A stretch of 64,000 nucleotides of DNA from Clostridium weizhouense (GTDB lineage: Bacteria; Bacillota; Clostridia; Clostridiales; Clostridiaceae). Below, piece after piece: positions 1 to 7,868 of this stretch. Made by a program: the position numbers and the translations under genes. The notes under the pieces were generated by a model, which saw nothing but the letters and a program-made list of their open reading frames with translations, made no database searches and was not told where the DNA came from. Where the stretch lies: contig NZ_JAHXPT010000003.1 of assembly GCF_019431045.1 (NCBI RefSeq), forward strand, positions 124,001 through 188,000, in the 5' to 3' direction. Each line of letters starts with the position of its first letter. Position 1 is the first letter of the stretch.

Positions 1-33
1 AGATTTATAAAAGTAAATAAAGGAGGAGTATAT

Positions 34-213
34 ATGAATAAAGATGATGTTATTTGTACATGTTTTAATGTTACTCTTAAAGATGTAGAGGATGCTATAA
101 AAAATGGAGCTAAATCATTTGATGAAGTTCAAGAGGCTACTAATATTGGTACTGGATGTGGAGCTTGTTTAGAAAATGCAGAAGAGATAGTAAATAATTT
201 ATTATCTAAGTAG
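34..213 (+). CDS. BFD-like [2Fe-2S] protein, 59 aa
   Basis: This is a small bacterioferredoxin-associated-ferredoxin-like protein. It reads MNKDDVICTCFNV at the start and carries the cysteine pair CTC near residues 8-10 and GCGAC near residues 43-47, the four-Cys pattern of the Fer2_BFD fold. Family members bind one [2Fe-2S] cluster and pass electrons, either freestanding or as domains of nitrite reductases and oxidoreductases. AGGAGG ends 7 bases before the ATG. It is followed at once by a hairpin, so it ends a transcript whose upstream genes lie outside the window. The electron partner is unknown. Confidence 0.85.
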   Translation: MNKDDVICTCFNVTLKDVEDAIKNGAKSFDEVQEATNIGTGCGACLENAEEIVNNLLSK

Positions 214-248
214 AACTTTAAATATAATATTATAGAAACTTTTATTTT

Positions 249-300
249 AAAGAGATTATCTCAAAAACATATTTATATATTTGAGGTAATCTCTTTAAAT
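249..300 (+). terminator. Rho-independent-like hairpin after the BFD gene
   Basis: A 17-bp stem with one mismatch (249-265 with 280-296, arms reading AAAGAGATTATCTCAAA and its complement) encloses a 14-base loop and is followed by a weak AT tract. Confidence 0.7.
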
Positions 301-433
301 AATATAAAAATATCTATTTGTTTTTAGTATTTATAATGATTATAATATCATTTATATTGAATAATTGATATAACAAATAAAATATGGTATAATTTTCAAA
401 AATATATACGTTATTAAGAAAAGGAATATAGAA

Positions 434-580
434 ATGATAAAAACAGTTATTATACTAATAGTCATTATAACAATAATTTTTATATTATCATTAAGTAAAA
501 CTTTTAGTAGAGCTGATAAAAATGCTGAACATATTTTTAAAGATTATAAAGATGACAAAGATAATATAGAAAATTTATAA
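434..580 (+). CDS. Small single-pass membrane protein, 48 aa
   Basis: This short frame encodes about 20 hydrophobic residues at the N-terminus (MIKTVIILIVIITIIF) and then a charged tail rich in Asp and Lys. It is preceded by AAGGAA at 421-426 with suitable spacing. The topology suggests an inner-membrane microprotein with a cytoplasmic or extracellular acidic tail. No family is recognised. The reading frame, ribosome site and amphipathic layout support a real gene, but its size leaves doubt. Confidence 0.5.
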   Translation: MIKTVIILIVIITIIFILSLSKTFSRADKNAEHIFKDYKDDKDNIENL

Positions 581-633
581 TATATGCTTATAAAACTAGA
601 TAATGTTAATTAAAAATATAATTTTCCATAAAA

Positions 634-667
634 ATTATAAATGTATTAACTTAATTATAACATATAT
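634..667. repeat. 34-bp intergenic motif, copy 1 of 3
   Basis: The motif starts ATTATAAATG TATTAACTTA and recurs at 31577-31610 and 33822-33855. Twenty-nine of 34 positions are the same in all three copies. This copy lies about 110 bases upstream of the start of the 95-aa gene. Confidence 0.6.
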
Positions 668-737
668 AATTAAAATGCTTATAAAAATATAAAAAATAAT
701 TCATAAATATTAGAAAATATGGAAAAATATAATAATT

Positions 738-760
738 TTCTATATAATTATTATATAGAA
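738..760 (+). promoter_or_regulatory. Perfect hairpin abutting a ribosome site
   Basis: TTCTATATAA, TTA, TTATATAGAA forms a 10-bp perfect stem with a 3-base loop whose 3' end touches the AGGGG ribosome site (761-765) of the next gene. A structure here could modulate translation. No ligand or protein is known. Confidence 0.35.
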
Positions 761-774
761 AGGGGATGAAAACT

Positions 775-1062
775 ATGAAGGTTGAATTTTGTGTCGCAGA
801 GACTGGAGACATTGTATTTACAAAACAATCTAAAGATTTACAACATATACTTGGTGTAATTACTCAAATTGGGACAGAAATTAGTCTATCTTTTAGTAAA
901 GACGATTTCATCCATGGATATGTTGAAAATACAATGTATCAAGTTAATGCAGAAGAAAATGATGAAAGTTTGAGAATATATATTTCAAATGATTATAATT
1001 TGTATAAAAGTAAAAAAAGAATTTCACCTGAACATCTTAGCGCAGTAAAACTAAATGATTAA
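775..1062 (+). CDS. Conserved-looking hypothetical protein, 95 aa
   Basis: This is an acidic, soluble protein with no signal peptide or membrane segment; it starts MKVEFCVAETGD. An upstream in-frame ATG at 766 directly abuts the AAAGGGG ribosome site, so the ATG at 775, 9 bases downstream of it, is the better start. The alternating polar/hydrophobic pattern suggests a mixed alpha/beta fold. No family is recognised. It stands alone between a hairpin and a terminator, so it is probably monocistronic. Confidence 0.75.
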   Translation: MKVEFCVAETGDIVFTKQSKDLQHILGVITQIGTEISLSFSKDDFIHGYVENTMYQVNAEENDESLRIYISNDYNLYKSKKRISPEHLSAVKLND

Positions 1063-1082
1063 TATCATATAATAACAAAGAT

Positions 1083-1118
1083 AAAAGGACTCTAAAAAAA
1101 TTAGAGTTCTTTTATTTT
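1083..1118 (+). terminator. Terminator after the 95-aa gene
   Basis: Thirteen-base arms (1083-1095 and 1101-1113, one G-U pair) enclose a 5-base loop and are followed by TTTATTTT. Confidence 0.8.
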
Positions 1119-1182
1119 GGGTAATAAATTTTTCCTATAAGTTAATTTTTATGGTATTATATCTATATTGATTATTATATTA

Positions 1183-1368
1183 ATAAGGCATAATCAAAAA
1201 ACAATAAGTCTATTTGCTCGCGTATTTTTTATCATGCTGGCTTTTCAAATTGATCTAATAGGTACACTATGAGGACAATTCATATCTTTGCCTGATGAAA
1301 AATATACATTGCAACTTTTGACTTGTTATTTATTTTCATGTGCCGAAAGTAAAGGAGATAACATATGA
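1183..1368 (+). other. Coding-like stretch upstream of xth, possible relict ORF
   Basis: The 300-base gap before exonuclease III is not plain AT-rich spacer. From 1183 one frame runs as ordinary protein to a TGA at 1270-1272, then on (for example QFISLPDEKYTLQLL) to a TGA that overlaps the ATG of xth. There is no good start codon or ribosome site. It may be the eroded end of an upstream gene, or a structured leader. Nothing else is seen in the gap. Confidence 0.25.
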
Positions 1369-2120
1369 AGAAGTTAATTTCATGGAATGTGAATGGATTA
1401 AGAGCTTGTGTGAAAAAAGGCTTTTTAGATGTTTTAAAAGAAAATGATGCTGATATATTTTGTATTCAAGAAAGTAAGCTTCAAGAAGGACAAATAGACT
1501 TACAGTTAGATGGATATTATGATTATTGGAATTATGCAGAGAAAAAAGGATATTCAGGTACTGCAATTTTTGCTAAAGAAAAGGCTTTAGATGTAAAATT
1601 AGGAATTGGAATAGAAGAACATGATAAAGAAGGAAGAGTAATAACATTAGAATATGAAGATTTTTATATAGTTAATGTTTATACTCCAAATTCTCAACAA
1701 AAATTAGCTAGAATTGATTATAGAATGAAATGGGAAGAGGCATTTAGAGAATATTTAAAAGAATTAGAGAAGAGAAAACCAGTAATATTATGTGGAGATC
1801 TAAACGTAGCACATAATGAAATAGATTTAAAAAATCCTAAGAGTAATAGAAAAAATGCAGGATTTAGTGATCAAGAAAGGGAAAAAATAAGTAAGCTTTT
1901 GGAGTCTGGATTTATAGATACATATAGATACTTTTATCCAGATAAAGAAGGGGTATACTCTTGGTGGTCGTATAGATTTAATGCAAGAGAAAATAATGCT
2001 GGATGGAGAATAGATTATTTTTTAGTGTCTAAGAAATTAGAAAATAGATTAGTATCTGCAACTATACATACGGAAATAATGGGATCAGATCATTGTCCAG
2101 TTGAATTAGTGATTAAATAA
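1365..2120 (+). CDS. xth: Exodeoxyribonuclease III
   Basis: This is a class II AP endonuclease and 3'-5' exonuclease of base-excision repair, 251 aa, the normal length of the ExoA/ExoIII family. All catalytic signatures of the EEP fold are visible: NVNGLRA near the N-terminus (residues 8-14), IQESKLQ with the metal-binding Glu at about residue 37, GDLNVAHNEIDL with the catalytic Asp/Asn near residue 145, WRIDYFLVS, and GSDHCPV with the C-terminal catalytic Asp-His. AAAGGAG lies 8 bases before the ATG. It is a cytoplasmic, housekeeping, probably single-gene unit. Confidence 0.97.
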   Translation: MKKLISWNVNGLRACVKKGFLDVLKENDADIFCIQESKLQEGQIDLQLDGYYDYWNYAEKKGYSGTAIFAKEKALDVKLGIGIEEHDKEGRVITLEYEDFYIVNVYTPNSQQKLARIDYRMKWEEAFREYLKELEKRKPVILCGDLNVAHNEIDLKNPKSNRKNAGFSDQEREKISKLLESGFIDTYRYFYPDKEGVYSWWSYRFNARENNAGWRIDYFLVSKKLENRLVSATIHTEIMGSDHCPVELVIK

Positions 2121-2182
2121 ATAGTTTTAAGTAAAACTATCGATATATTTTTAACACATAGAAAAAGGAGAAAAAAACAATT

Positions 2183-2524
2183 ATGAAAGAACTTTTTAGA
2201 ATAAAGGATTTAGTATTTTATGAAGAAGAATTTCTAGATGACATACAGGAATTTGAAGATTTATTACCTATAATAAATGAATTGAGTTCTTCTTTAAATT
2301 ACGAAAAAATAGAAATAGCAGGTTCTAATGAATGTTGTGAAGACACTAAAGAAAATTATTTTATTGAAATACATGGGTATATAAATGCAGAAGATGAGTT
2401 TATTACCAAGGAAGAATTAGAAAAAATACCTGTAGTAATTGAAAATTTAAAATTAGATTTGTTTGTTATAAGGATTTATAAATGTACTGCATGTAACAAG
2501 TGGATTATAGATATATTAGAATAG
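2183..2524 (+). CDS. Hypothetical acidic protein, 113 aa
   Basis: This soluble, Glu-rich protein begins MKELFRIKDLVFYEEEF and ends with a CTACNKW segment near residues 103-109; together with CC near residues 53-54 this gives several cysteines but no clear zinc finger. AAAGGAG lies 12 bases upstream. It sits 62 bases after xth in the same direction and may be cotranscribed. I do not recognise the family with certainty; a clostridial DUF is likely. Confidence 0.7.
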   Translation: MKELFRIKDLVFYEEEFLDDIQEFEDLLPIINELSSSLNYEKIEIAGSNECCEDTKENYFIEIHGYINAEDEFITKEELEKIPVVIENLKLDLFVIRIYKCTACNKWIIDILE

Positions 2525-2598
2525 AGAATATATAATATAAGGTGAAAATTTACTTTGTTATATTTTTATAGTACAAAGGAAAAATAGGGGGATATTAT

Positions 2599-3711
2599 AT
2601 GAAAATAAATAGTAAAAGATTTAAATTACAGATAAAAAGTTTAATACTTTTAATTATCTTCTGCTTACAACTTATATGTATGTCTAATAAATTAACAATT
2701 CCAGCTTATTCAGCAGAAAATGAGAAGGTAGAGTTTAGTAAAATATTTATATCAGAAGATGAATATGAAAAAGATATGAAGGAAGTAGTAGAACCTTATC
2801 TAAATGATAAAAGAGAAGAAGGATATTTCGAGATAGATGAAACTACAAAATTATATTATCAAAAATACAAAGTAGATAATTCAAAGGCAACGATTGTTAT
2901 AAATCATGGGTTTGGGGAGTCTTTAGAAAAATATAGAGAAATTATTTATTATTTTTTAAATGAAGGTTATTCTGTATATGGATTTGAGGATAGAGGTCAT
3001 GGAAGATCAGGATCATTAGGTATAGCAGACAAAACTCAAATAAATATAGAAGATTTTAATTATTATGTTTCAGATTTAAAAAAATTTTTAGATGATATTG
3101 TTAAACCTGAAGCTAAGCAAGAAAAATTGTTTTTATTTGCTCACTCAATGGGAGGAGCTATTGGAAGTAAATTTTTAGAAGAATATCCAGGTTATTTTGA
3201 TATAGCAATATTAAATGCACCAATGCTAGAAATAAACACAGGAAATGTTCCAGAATTTATAGCTAAATCTGTTTCATGGATATATACAACATTTTCTTTG
3301 GGAAATAAGTATGCAGTAACTCAAGGGGCATATAGTTCAGAAAATAATTTAGAAAAATCTTGTACAAGCTCCAATGCTAGATATCAATATTATTATAATA
3401 TTGTATCTAAAAATAAAGATTTTCAAAGAGGTGGAGCTTCTTACAATTGGCTTAGAACATCATTAAATGCTACGAAAGAAATAATAGAACAAGAAAATGC
3501 ATCTAAAGTAGAAATACCAGTACTATTATTTCAGGCTGAAAAGGACACATATGTAAAGCCAAGAGGGCAAAACGTATTTGCTCAAAATGCAAAAGATTGT
3601 AAAACAATATTAAGTGTTGGATCAAAACATGAAATATATAGAGAAAAGGATAGTGTTTTAAAATCTTATTTAAATCAAGTTTTTAACTTTTATAATGATA
3701 ATTTAAATTAA
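2599..3711 (+). CDS. Secreted or anchored alpha/beta hydrolase, lysophospholipase-like
   Basis: This 370-aa protein has an N-terminal hydrophobic segment (about residues 12-36, ending near PAYSAE) that looks like a signal peptide or anchor, then a serine alpha/beta-hydrolase domain of the monoacylglycerol lipase / lysophospholipase PldB type. Visible motifs are INHGFGES (oxyanion region), EDRGHGRSG, the nucleophile elbow FAHSMGGA, a strand ending AEKDTYVKP (Asp of the triad) and GSKHEIYREKD with the catalytic His. The likely role is release of fatty acid from monoacylglycerols or lysolipids at the cell surface. The ribosome site is AGGGGGA. It stands alone, followed by a strong terminator. 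Confidence 0.85.
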   Translation: MKINSKRFKLQIKSLILLIIFCLQLICMSNKLTIPAYSAENEKVEFSKIFISEDEYEKDMKEVVEPYLNDKREEGYFEIDETTKLYYQKYKVDNSKATIVINHGFGESLEKYREIIYYFLNEGYSVYGFEDRGHGRSGSLGIADKTQINIEDFNYYVSDLKKFLDDIVKPEAKQEKLFLFAHSMGGAIGSKFLEEYPGYFDIAILNAPMLEINTGNVPEFIAKSVSWIYTTFSLGNKYAVTQGAYSSENNLEKSCTSSNARYQYYYNIVSKNKDFQRGGASYNWLRTSLNATKEIIEQENASKVEIPVLLFQAEKDTYVKPRGQNVFAQNAKDCKTILSVGSKHEIYREKDSVLKSYLNQVFNFYNDNLN

Positions 3712-3746
3712 AAATATAACAATATTAAAACTAATCGTATATAATA

Positions 3747-3790
3747 AAATGGACTATTTTAAAGTTTTTTTGAAATAGTTCATTTTATTT
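3747..3790 (+). terminator. Terminator after the alpha/beta hydrolase
   Basis: A long, nearly perfect stem (AAATGGACTATTTTAAA paired across a short T-rich loop with TTTGAAATAGTTCATTT) is followed by TATTTTG. Confidence 0.85.
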
Positions 3791-3904
3791 TGTAAATAAG
3801 AGTGTTATGCTTTAATATAAAAATCAAATAGAAAAATTATAAAGATATTAAATTATTTATACGAAATAGAAGTTTTTTTATTAAGATTTAGGAGAGAGTA
3901 AATA

Positions 3905-5860
3905 ATGAAAAAGACAATAGGTATTTTAGCTCATGTAGATGCTGGAAAAACAACATTTGCAGAACAAGTATTATATCATACAGAGAGTATTAGACAAAGA
4001 GGAAGAGTTGATCATAAAAATGCTTTTTTAGATAGTCATCAGATAGAGAAAGATAGAGGAATTACTGTATTTTCTGATCAAGCAATATTTAATTATAATA
4101 ATTCAACATATTATCTTATAGATACACCAGGACATGTAGATTTTTCTACTGAAATGGAAAGAGCAATAGAAGTAATGGATTATGCAGTAGTTATAATAAG
4201 TGCAGTTGAAGGTGTTCAAGCACATACTGAAACCGTTTGGGAACTTCTTAGAAAGTATAAAGTGCCTACATTCTTCTTTATAAATAAAATTGATAGAGAA
4301 GGGGCAAGTGTAGAAAAGATTTTAAGAGATATTTCATTAAAATTAACCAAATCTAGTTGTTATATTGATGAATCATTTTCTAAAGATAATATGAGTAGTG
4401 AACTAATAGAGTTTATTGCAGAACGGGATGAAATACTATTAGATAAATATGTAGAAAATAATTTTGACATTGATTCATGGATTAACTCAATGAAAAGACA
4501 AATTAAAAATAATGAAATGTTCCCTTGTTTTTCTGGATCTGCTCTTAAAGATATAGGAATAAAAGAGTTTATAAATAAATTAGATTTATTAACTTATACC
4601 AACTATGATGAGAAGCAAAATTTTTTAGGAAGAATATACAAGATAAGATATGATGAAAAAGGTGAAAAAGTAACTTATATAAAGGCATTATCTGGAGGTA
4701 TAAAAGTTAAAGAGAATTTATTACGTTATTTTGATGATGAGGAGAGGAATGAAAAGATTAATCAAATAAGAATATACAATGGAGATAAGTTTATCTTACA
4801 GGAGGAAGCTTTTGCAGGAGATATTTTTGGAGTAACTGGATTAACTAAATTTAAGGTGGGTGATGGTTTAGGAGGATTGCAGAAAAAAATTGACTATAAA
4901 ATAGTATCTACATTAAAAGCAAAGGTTATATTTGATGATGCACTTAATAAAAAAGAGATTTTATCCTGTTTTCAGATACTAGAAGAAGAGGATCCAGGAT
5001 TAAATGTAAGTTTAGATGAAGATTTGCAAACAATAAATGTAAATATAATGGGTAAAATTCAATTAGAAGTTTTAAAGGATATAATAAAAGAAAGGTTTAA
5101 ATTTGATATTGAATTTGGAGAATGTGAAGTTTTATATAAAGAGACAATTTCAAATGTTGTTAATGGGTATGGACATTTTGAACCTTTAAAACATTATGCA
5201 GAAGTAATTTTAAAAATAGAACCTGGTGAAAAAAACAGTGGTATAACTTTTAAAAATGAATGTCATGTGGATAATTTAACTATATCATATCAAAATCTTA
5301 TTAAGTCACATATATTTGAAAAAGAACATAAAGGGATTTTGACAGGTTCTAAATTGACTGATTTAAAAATCACTTTAATAAATGGAAGGGCTCATCTAAA
5401 GCATACAAGTGGTGGAGATTTTAGAGAAGCTACTTATAGAGCATTAAGGCATGGATTAGAACAAGCAAATAACATATTATTAGAACCATTTTATAGATTT
5501 AAGATAACTGCTTCAACAGAATATATAGGTAAAATTTTATCTGATATTCAAAGATTAAATGGCACATTTGAAACTCCTGAGCTATTAGATGATAAAAATA
5601 TAATAAAAGGAAAAGGACCAGTATCAACATTTATGAATTATCCACTAGAGTTAATAGCATTTACACATGGATTAGGAAATATTAATTTAATCTTTGATGG
5701 ATATTATATTTGTCATAATAGTGAAGAAATAATAAACAAGATAGCATATAACAAAAATTCTGATAGGGAGTATACATCAAGTTCAATATTTTGCTCAAAA
5801 GGTCAAGGTTATATAGTAGAGTGGAAAGATGTTAAACAACATATGCATTCTTTAAAATGA
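3905..5860 (+). CDS. TetM/TetB(P)-superfamily ribosomal-protection-like GTPase
   Basis: This is a 651-aa translational GTPase of the EF-G branch that includes tetracycline ribosomal-protection proteins and has their length. G motifs are complete: AHVDAGKTT (G1), DRGITV (G2), DTPGHVDF (G3), NKID (G4) and GSAL (G5, about residue 212). Domains II-V follow. Family proteins bind the 70S ribosome at the EF-G site and hydrolyse GTP to dislodge tetracycline. It differs from Tet(M)/TetB(P) at many N-terminal positions (VLYHTESIRQRGRVD), so it is a divergent chromosomal member. Whether it gives resistance cannot be told from sequence. It is single-gene with an AGGAGAG ribosome site and no visible attenuator leader. 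Confidence 0.85.
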   Translation: MKKTIGILAHVDAGKTTFAEQVLYHTESIRQRGRVDHKNAFLDSHQIEKDRGITVFSDQAIFNYNNSTYYLIDTPGHVDFSTEMERAIEVMDYAVVIISAVEGVQAHTETVWELLRKYKVPTFFFINKIDREGASVEKILRDISLKLTKSSCYIDESFSKDNMSSELIEFIAERDEILLDKYVENNFDIDSWINSMKRQIKNNEMFPCFSGSALKDIGIKEFINKLDLLTYTNYDEKQNFLGRIYKIRYDEKGEKVTYIKALSGGIKVKENLLRYFDDEERNEKINQIRIYNGDKFILQEEAFAGDIFGVTGLTKFKVGDGLGGLQKKIDYKIVSTLKAKVIFDDALNKKEILSCFQILEEEDPGLNVSLDEDLQTINVNIMGKIQLEVLKDIIKERFKFDIEFGECEVLYKETISNVVNGYGHFEPLKHYAEVILKIEPGEKNSGITFKNECHVDNLTISYQNLIKSHIFEKEHKGILTGSKLTDLKITLINGRAHLKHTSGGDFREATYRALRHGLEQANNILLEPFYRFKITASTEYIGKILSDIQRLNGTFETPELLDDKNIIKGKGPVSTFMNYPLELIAFTHGLGNINLIFDGYYICHNSEEIINKIAYNKNSDREYTSSSIFCSKGQGYIVEWKDVKQHMHSLK

Positions 5861-5957
5861 TGATATAATAATTTGTTTTAGAGTTTTTTAAAGTAAAGTT
5901 CTCTCTCAATGAGCTTATACTAGAATATTAACTTTTTTAAAACATAGTTTAAAATAA

Positions 5958-6004
5958 AAAAAGCAATATTTTTTAGAATTAAAAATCTAAAAATATTGCT
6001 TTAA
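5958..6004. terminator. Bidirectional terminator between convergent genes
   Basis: AAAGCAATATTTTTTAGA and its complement form an 18-bp stem, with an A tract before and a T-rich tract after. It serves the GTPase gene (+) and the DUF2752 gene (-). Confidence 0.8.
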
Positions 6005-6024
6005 AATCTTATGTATACTACTTT

Positions 6025-6414
6025 TTATTTGAATAATGATAATATTTTAAATAAAATAGAATCATTATTTATGTTCATTGGTGGTGTATTGGGAAATAAT
6101 AAATATAATCGTATTATCCATACACTTATAAAAATTGCACTGAGTATATAAATAAACTTTTTTGAATATTTAGTACAAAACATTGGAAATAATAACACCA
6201 AAGGAAATAATGGGTGGAAATAAAAAGCTTTATTTAAATCTCCTTTTATTAAATACTTAAATGCTCTTGTAATACCACATGTAGGACAGGGTATACCAAT
6301 GTAGTTATAAAATATGCAAGTAGGTTTATTTGTATATTTACTTATCAGTATAACAATAATTCCAATAAGAATCATAATAAAAAAATTTTTAAAATAGATT
6401 TTAAAAGTGTCCAT
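6025..6414 (-). CDS. DUF2752 membrane protein
   Basis: This 129-aa protein has three predicted membrane segments (about residues 7-26, 60-80 and 88-107) and the DUF2752 signature GIPCPTCGITRAF at residues 42-54, where the two cysteines and TRA are diagnostic. The function of the family is not established; it often sits beside DUF4234 or TM2-like proteins, as here. It starts 9 bases after the DUF4234 gene ends, so the two form an operon. Confidence 0.85.
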   Translation of the reverse strand: MDTFKIYFKNFFIMILIGIIVILISKYTNKPTCIFYNYIGIPCPTCGITRAFKYLIKGDLNKAFYFHPLFPLVLLFPMFCTKYSKKFIYILSAIFISVWIIRLYLLFPNTPPMNINNDSILFKILSLFK

Positions 6415-6423
6415 TAATATGTT

Positions 6424-6768
6424 TTATGCATCTGGTAAAAGTTTATTAAAATCACTTTGAATAATCCATACAGGAATAATGCTAAATCCAAATAAACTAA
6501 TAATTAAGTATATAAGACTATTATCAGTAGCTAAAATTCCAGCACGTTGTTGTATATCATATATTCTTTTACCCATTTTATAATTCCAGTATATAAAGTA
6601 AAGTCCACATGTTATTATTCCAAGAATTACTTCAGTTACACCAGATTGTTGTTCTTGTAAGTATTCAGATGTTTCATTACTTAAAAATGCCATCCAAAAT
6701 AAACTGTAAATACCACAAGTGATAAAAGATAGAAGTATTGATATTCCTACACTTCGTTTTTTAATCAT
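6424..6768 (-). CDS. DUF4234 membrane protein
   Basis: This 114-aa protein has three hydrophobic segments. The first two carry the paired motif ITCGIYSLFW and ITCGLYFIYW characteristic of DUF4234, and a conserved kink follows (YKMGKRIYDIQQRAG). It is the first gene of a two-gene operon with the DUF2752 gene. Both act in the membrane; the role is unknown. The start is supported by an AGGGGGA site just upstream on the minus strand. Confidence 0.85.
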   Translation of the reverse strand: MIKKRSVGISILLSFITCGIYSLFWMAFLSNETSEYLQEQQSGVTEVILGIITCGLYFIYWNYKMGKRIYDIQQRAGILATDNSLIYLIISLFGFSIIPVWIIQSDFNKLLPDA

Positions 6769-6985
6769 AAAAAAATCCCCCTAAATTTAATAAAAATCAA
6801 TTAAAATTATATGATAAAATCATGGAAATTTCAAATAAAATTAGATAAATAAATAATTATTTTTAAATTTTTCATATTAAATTTTTAAATTTTAACGTAT
6901 ACAAGACTTTTAGTATATGAAAATATATTATATTATTATATAATACAATATGAAATATTTTTTAAATTAGTATGGAGGAAAACAA

Positions 6986-7219
6986 ATGAGAGCTGTTTAT
7001 AAAAATCCAGGAGAATTAGCAACTTGTTTAAAGGATCTTGTAGATACATACTTAGAGGAACTTATATCTTATGATAATTTTGAAAGCAAAGTATCTAAAA
7101 TAATTAAAGCAAATGGCGATAGCGTGTATAAAAATGGACATATGCCTGTAAAGTTAGCTAATATATTAGGAGATGAAAGAGTAGAGATTATTAACAAAAT
7201 CTTTGAAGATATGAAATAA
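6986..7219 (+). CDS. Small conserved clostridial protein, 77 aa (TIGR04540-like)
   Basis: It begins MRAVYKNPGELATCL and contains IKANGDSVYKNGHMPVKLA, which resembles the TIGR04540 family of short clostridial proteins as I remember it. It is predicted to be all-helical, soluble and cytoplasmic. The ribosome site GGAGG is 9 bases before the ATG. It stands alone and ends in a strong terminator. The function of the family is unknown and the family assignment is from memory. Confidence 0.75.
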   Translation: MRAVYKNPGELATCLKDLVDTYLEELISYDNFESKVSKIIKANGDSVYKNGHMPVKLANILGDERVEIINKIFEDMK

Positions 7220-7274
7220 TCTTAATTTTAATATATTTAGCAAAATGAAAATTTAATAATATAAATTAAAGTAT

Positions 7275-7321
7275 AAACTATCTTAAAATAATTAAAATAT
7301 TATTCTAAGATAGTTTTTTTA
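7275..7321 (+). terminator. Terminator after the 77-aa gene
   Basis: AAACTATCTTA pairs with TAAGATAGTTT around an AT-rich loop and is followed by seven T. Confidence 0.9.
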
Positions 7322-7327
7322 TTCTTT

Positions 7328-7403
7328 AGACCAGTTATACAAAAAAATAATTTTAAAAATTTTTATTTTTTTGTATAACTGGTCTCGTATTTTCAAATAC
7401 GAG
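7328..7403. repeat. Perfect 23-bp palindrome joined to a second hairpin
   Basis: Arms 7328-7350 and 7363-7385 are perfectly complementary (outer part AGACCAGTTATAC) around a 12-base loop. They run directly into a second hairpin, CTCGTATTT (7384-7392) with AAATACGAG (7395-7403). Neither is followed by a T tract, so these are not ordinary terminators. It lies in the 650-base gap 7220-7868, which has no protein gene. Confidence 0.6.
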
Positions 7404-7496
7404 GAAATTATATTTTTAAAAATATGTGGTTAACTTAGAGTATATTATTGCTTAAAGATTAAGAAATAAAACCTAAAGAATAAAAAATAATCATAT

Positions 7497-7585
7497 GCCG
7501 CACCAGTATTCCTGCACTACGTTTGGAAAGGGTGCATGGCTAAAAAAATCGACGCTCCACAGTCGCTTAGCGATTTTTTTATTTT
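7497..7585 (+). ncRNA. Candidate structured small RNA with its own terminator
   Basis: In an otherwise very AT-rich gap this stretch is strikingly GC-richer. It folds as nested helices: GCC (7497) with GGC (7538), GCACC (7500-7504) with GGTGC (7531-7535), TTCC (7509-7512) with GGAA (7525-7528). A second stem then follows, AAAAAAATCG (7542-7551) with CGATTTTTTT (7571-7580), which is a typical intrinsic terminator. An open frame runs through it (MPHQYSCTTFGKGAW) but lacks a ribosome site. No Rfam family is recognised. The rest of 7586-7868 shows only AT-rich promoter-like DNA. Confidence 0.45.
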
Positions 7586-7868
7586 TTATAAAGAAAAATT
7601 TGATAAAGATAAATAAAATATTACGAAATTCGCTAATATTTTATCTGAAAGTTTATTATTGATATTTTTTTTATTAAATTAAATATAATATATATAAAAA
7701 TTGTAATATTATGTTGTATTGTAAAAATAAATATTATATACTTAATTAAAGGTATAAATAGTTTATTTTTCAAAATATATTTTAAAATATAGCTAAAAAT
7801 GGAGAAATTTATATAACATAAAAACTTCTTTAAGTTAAGAAGCAGCTATTTAGTGGGGGAATAAAATT

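Noticed and set aside
3905..5860. Firm call as a tetracycline resistance gene
   Set aside because: It is a divergent member of the family without any mobile context; resistance cannot be read from sequence.
7491..7664. Open frame over the GC-rich element (MPHQYSCTTFGKGAW)
   Set aside because: No ribosome site, and it runs through a clear terminator; it is better read as structured RNA.
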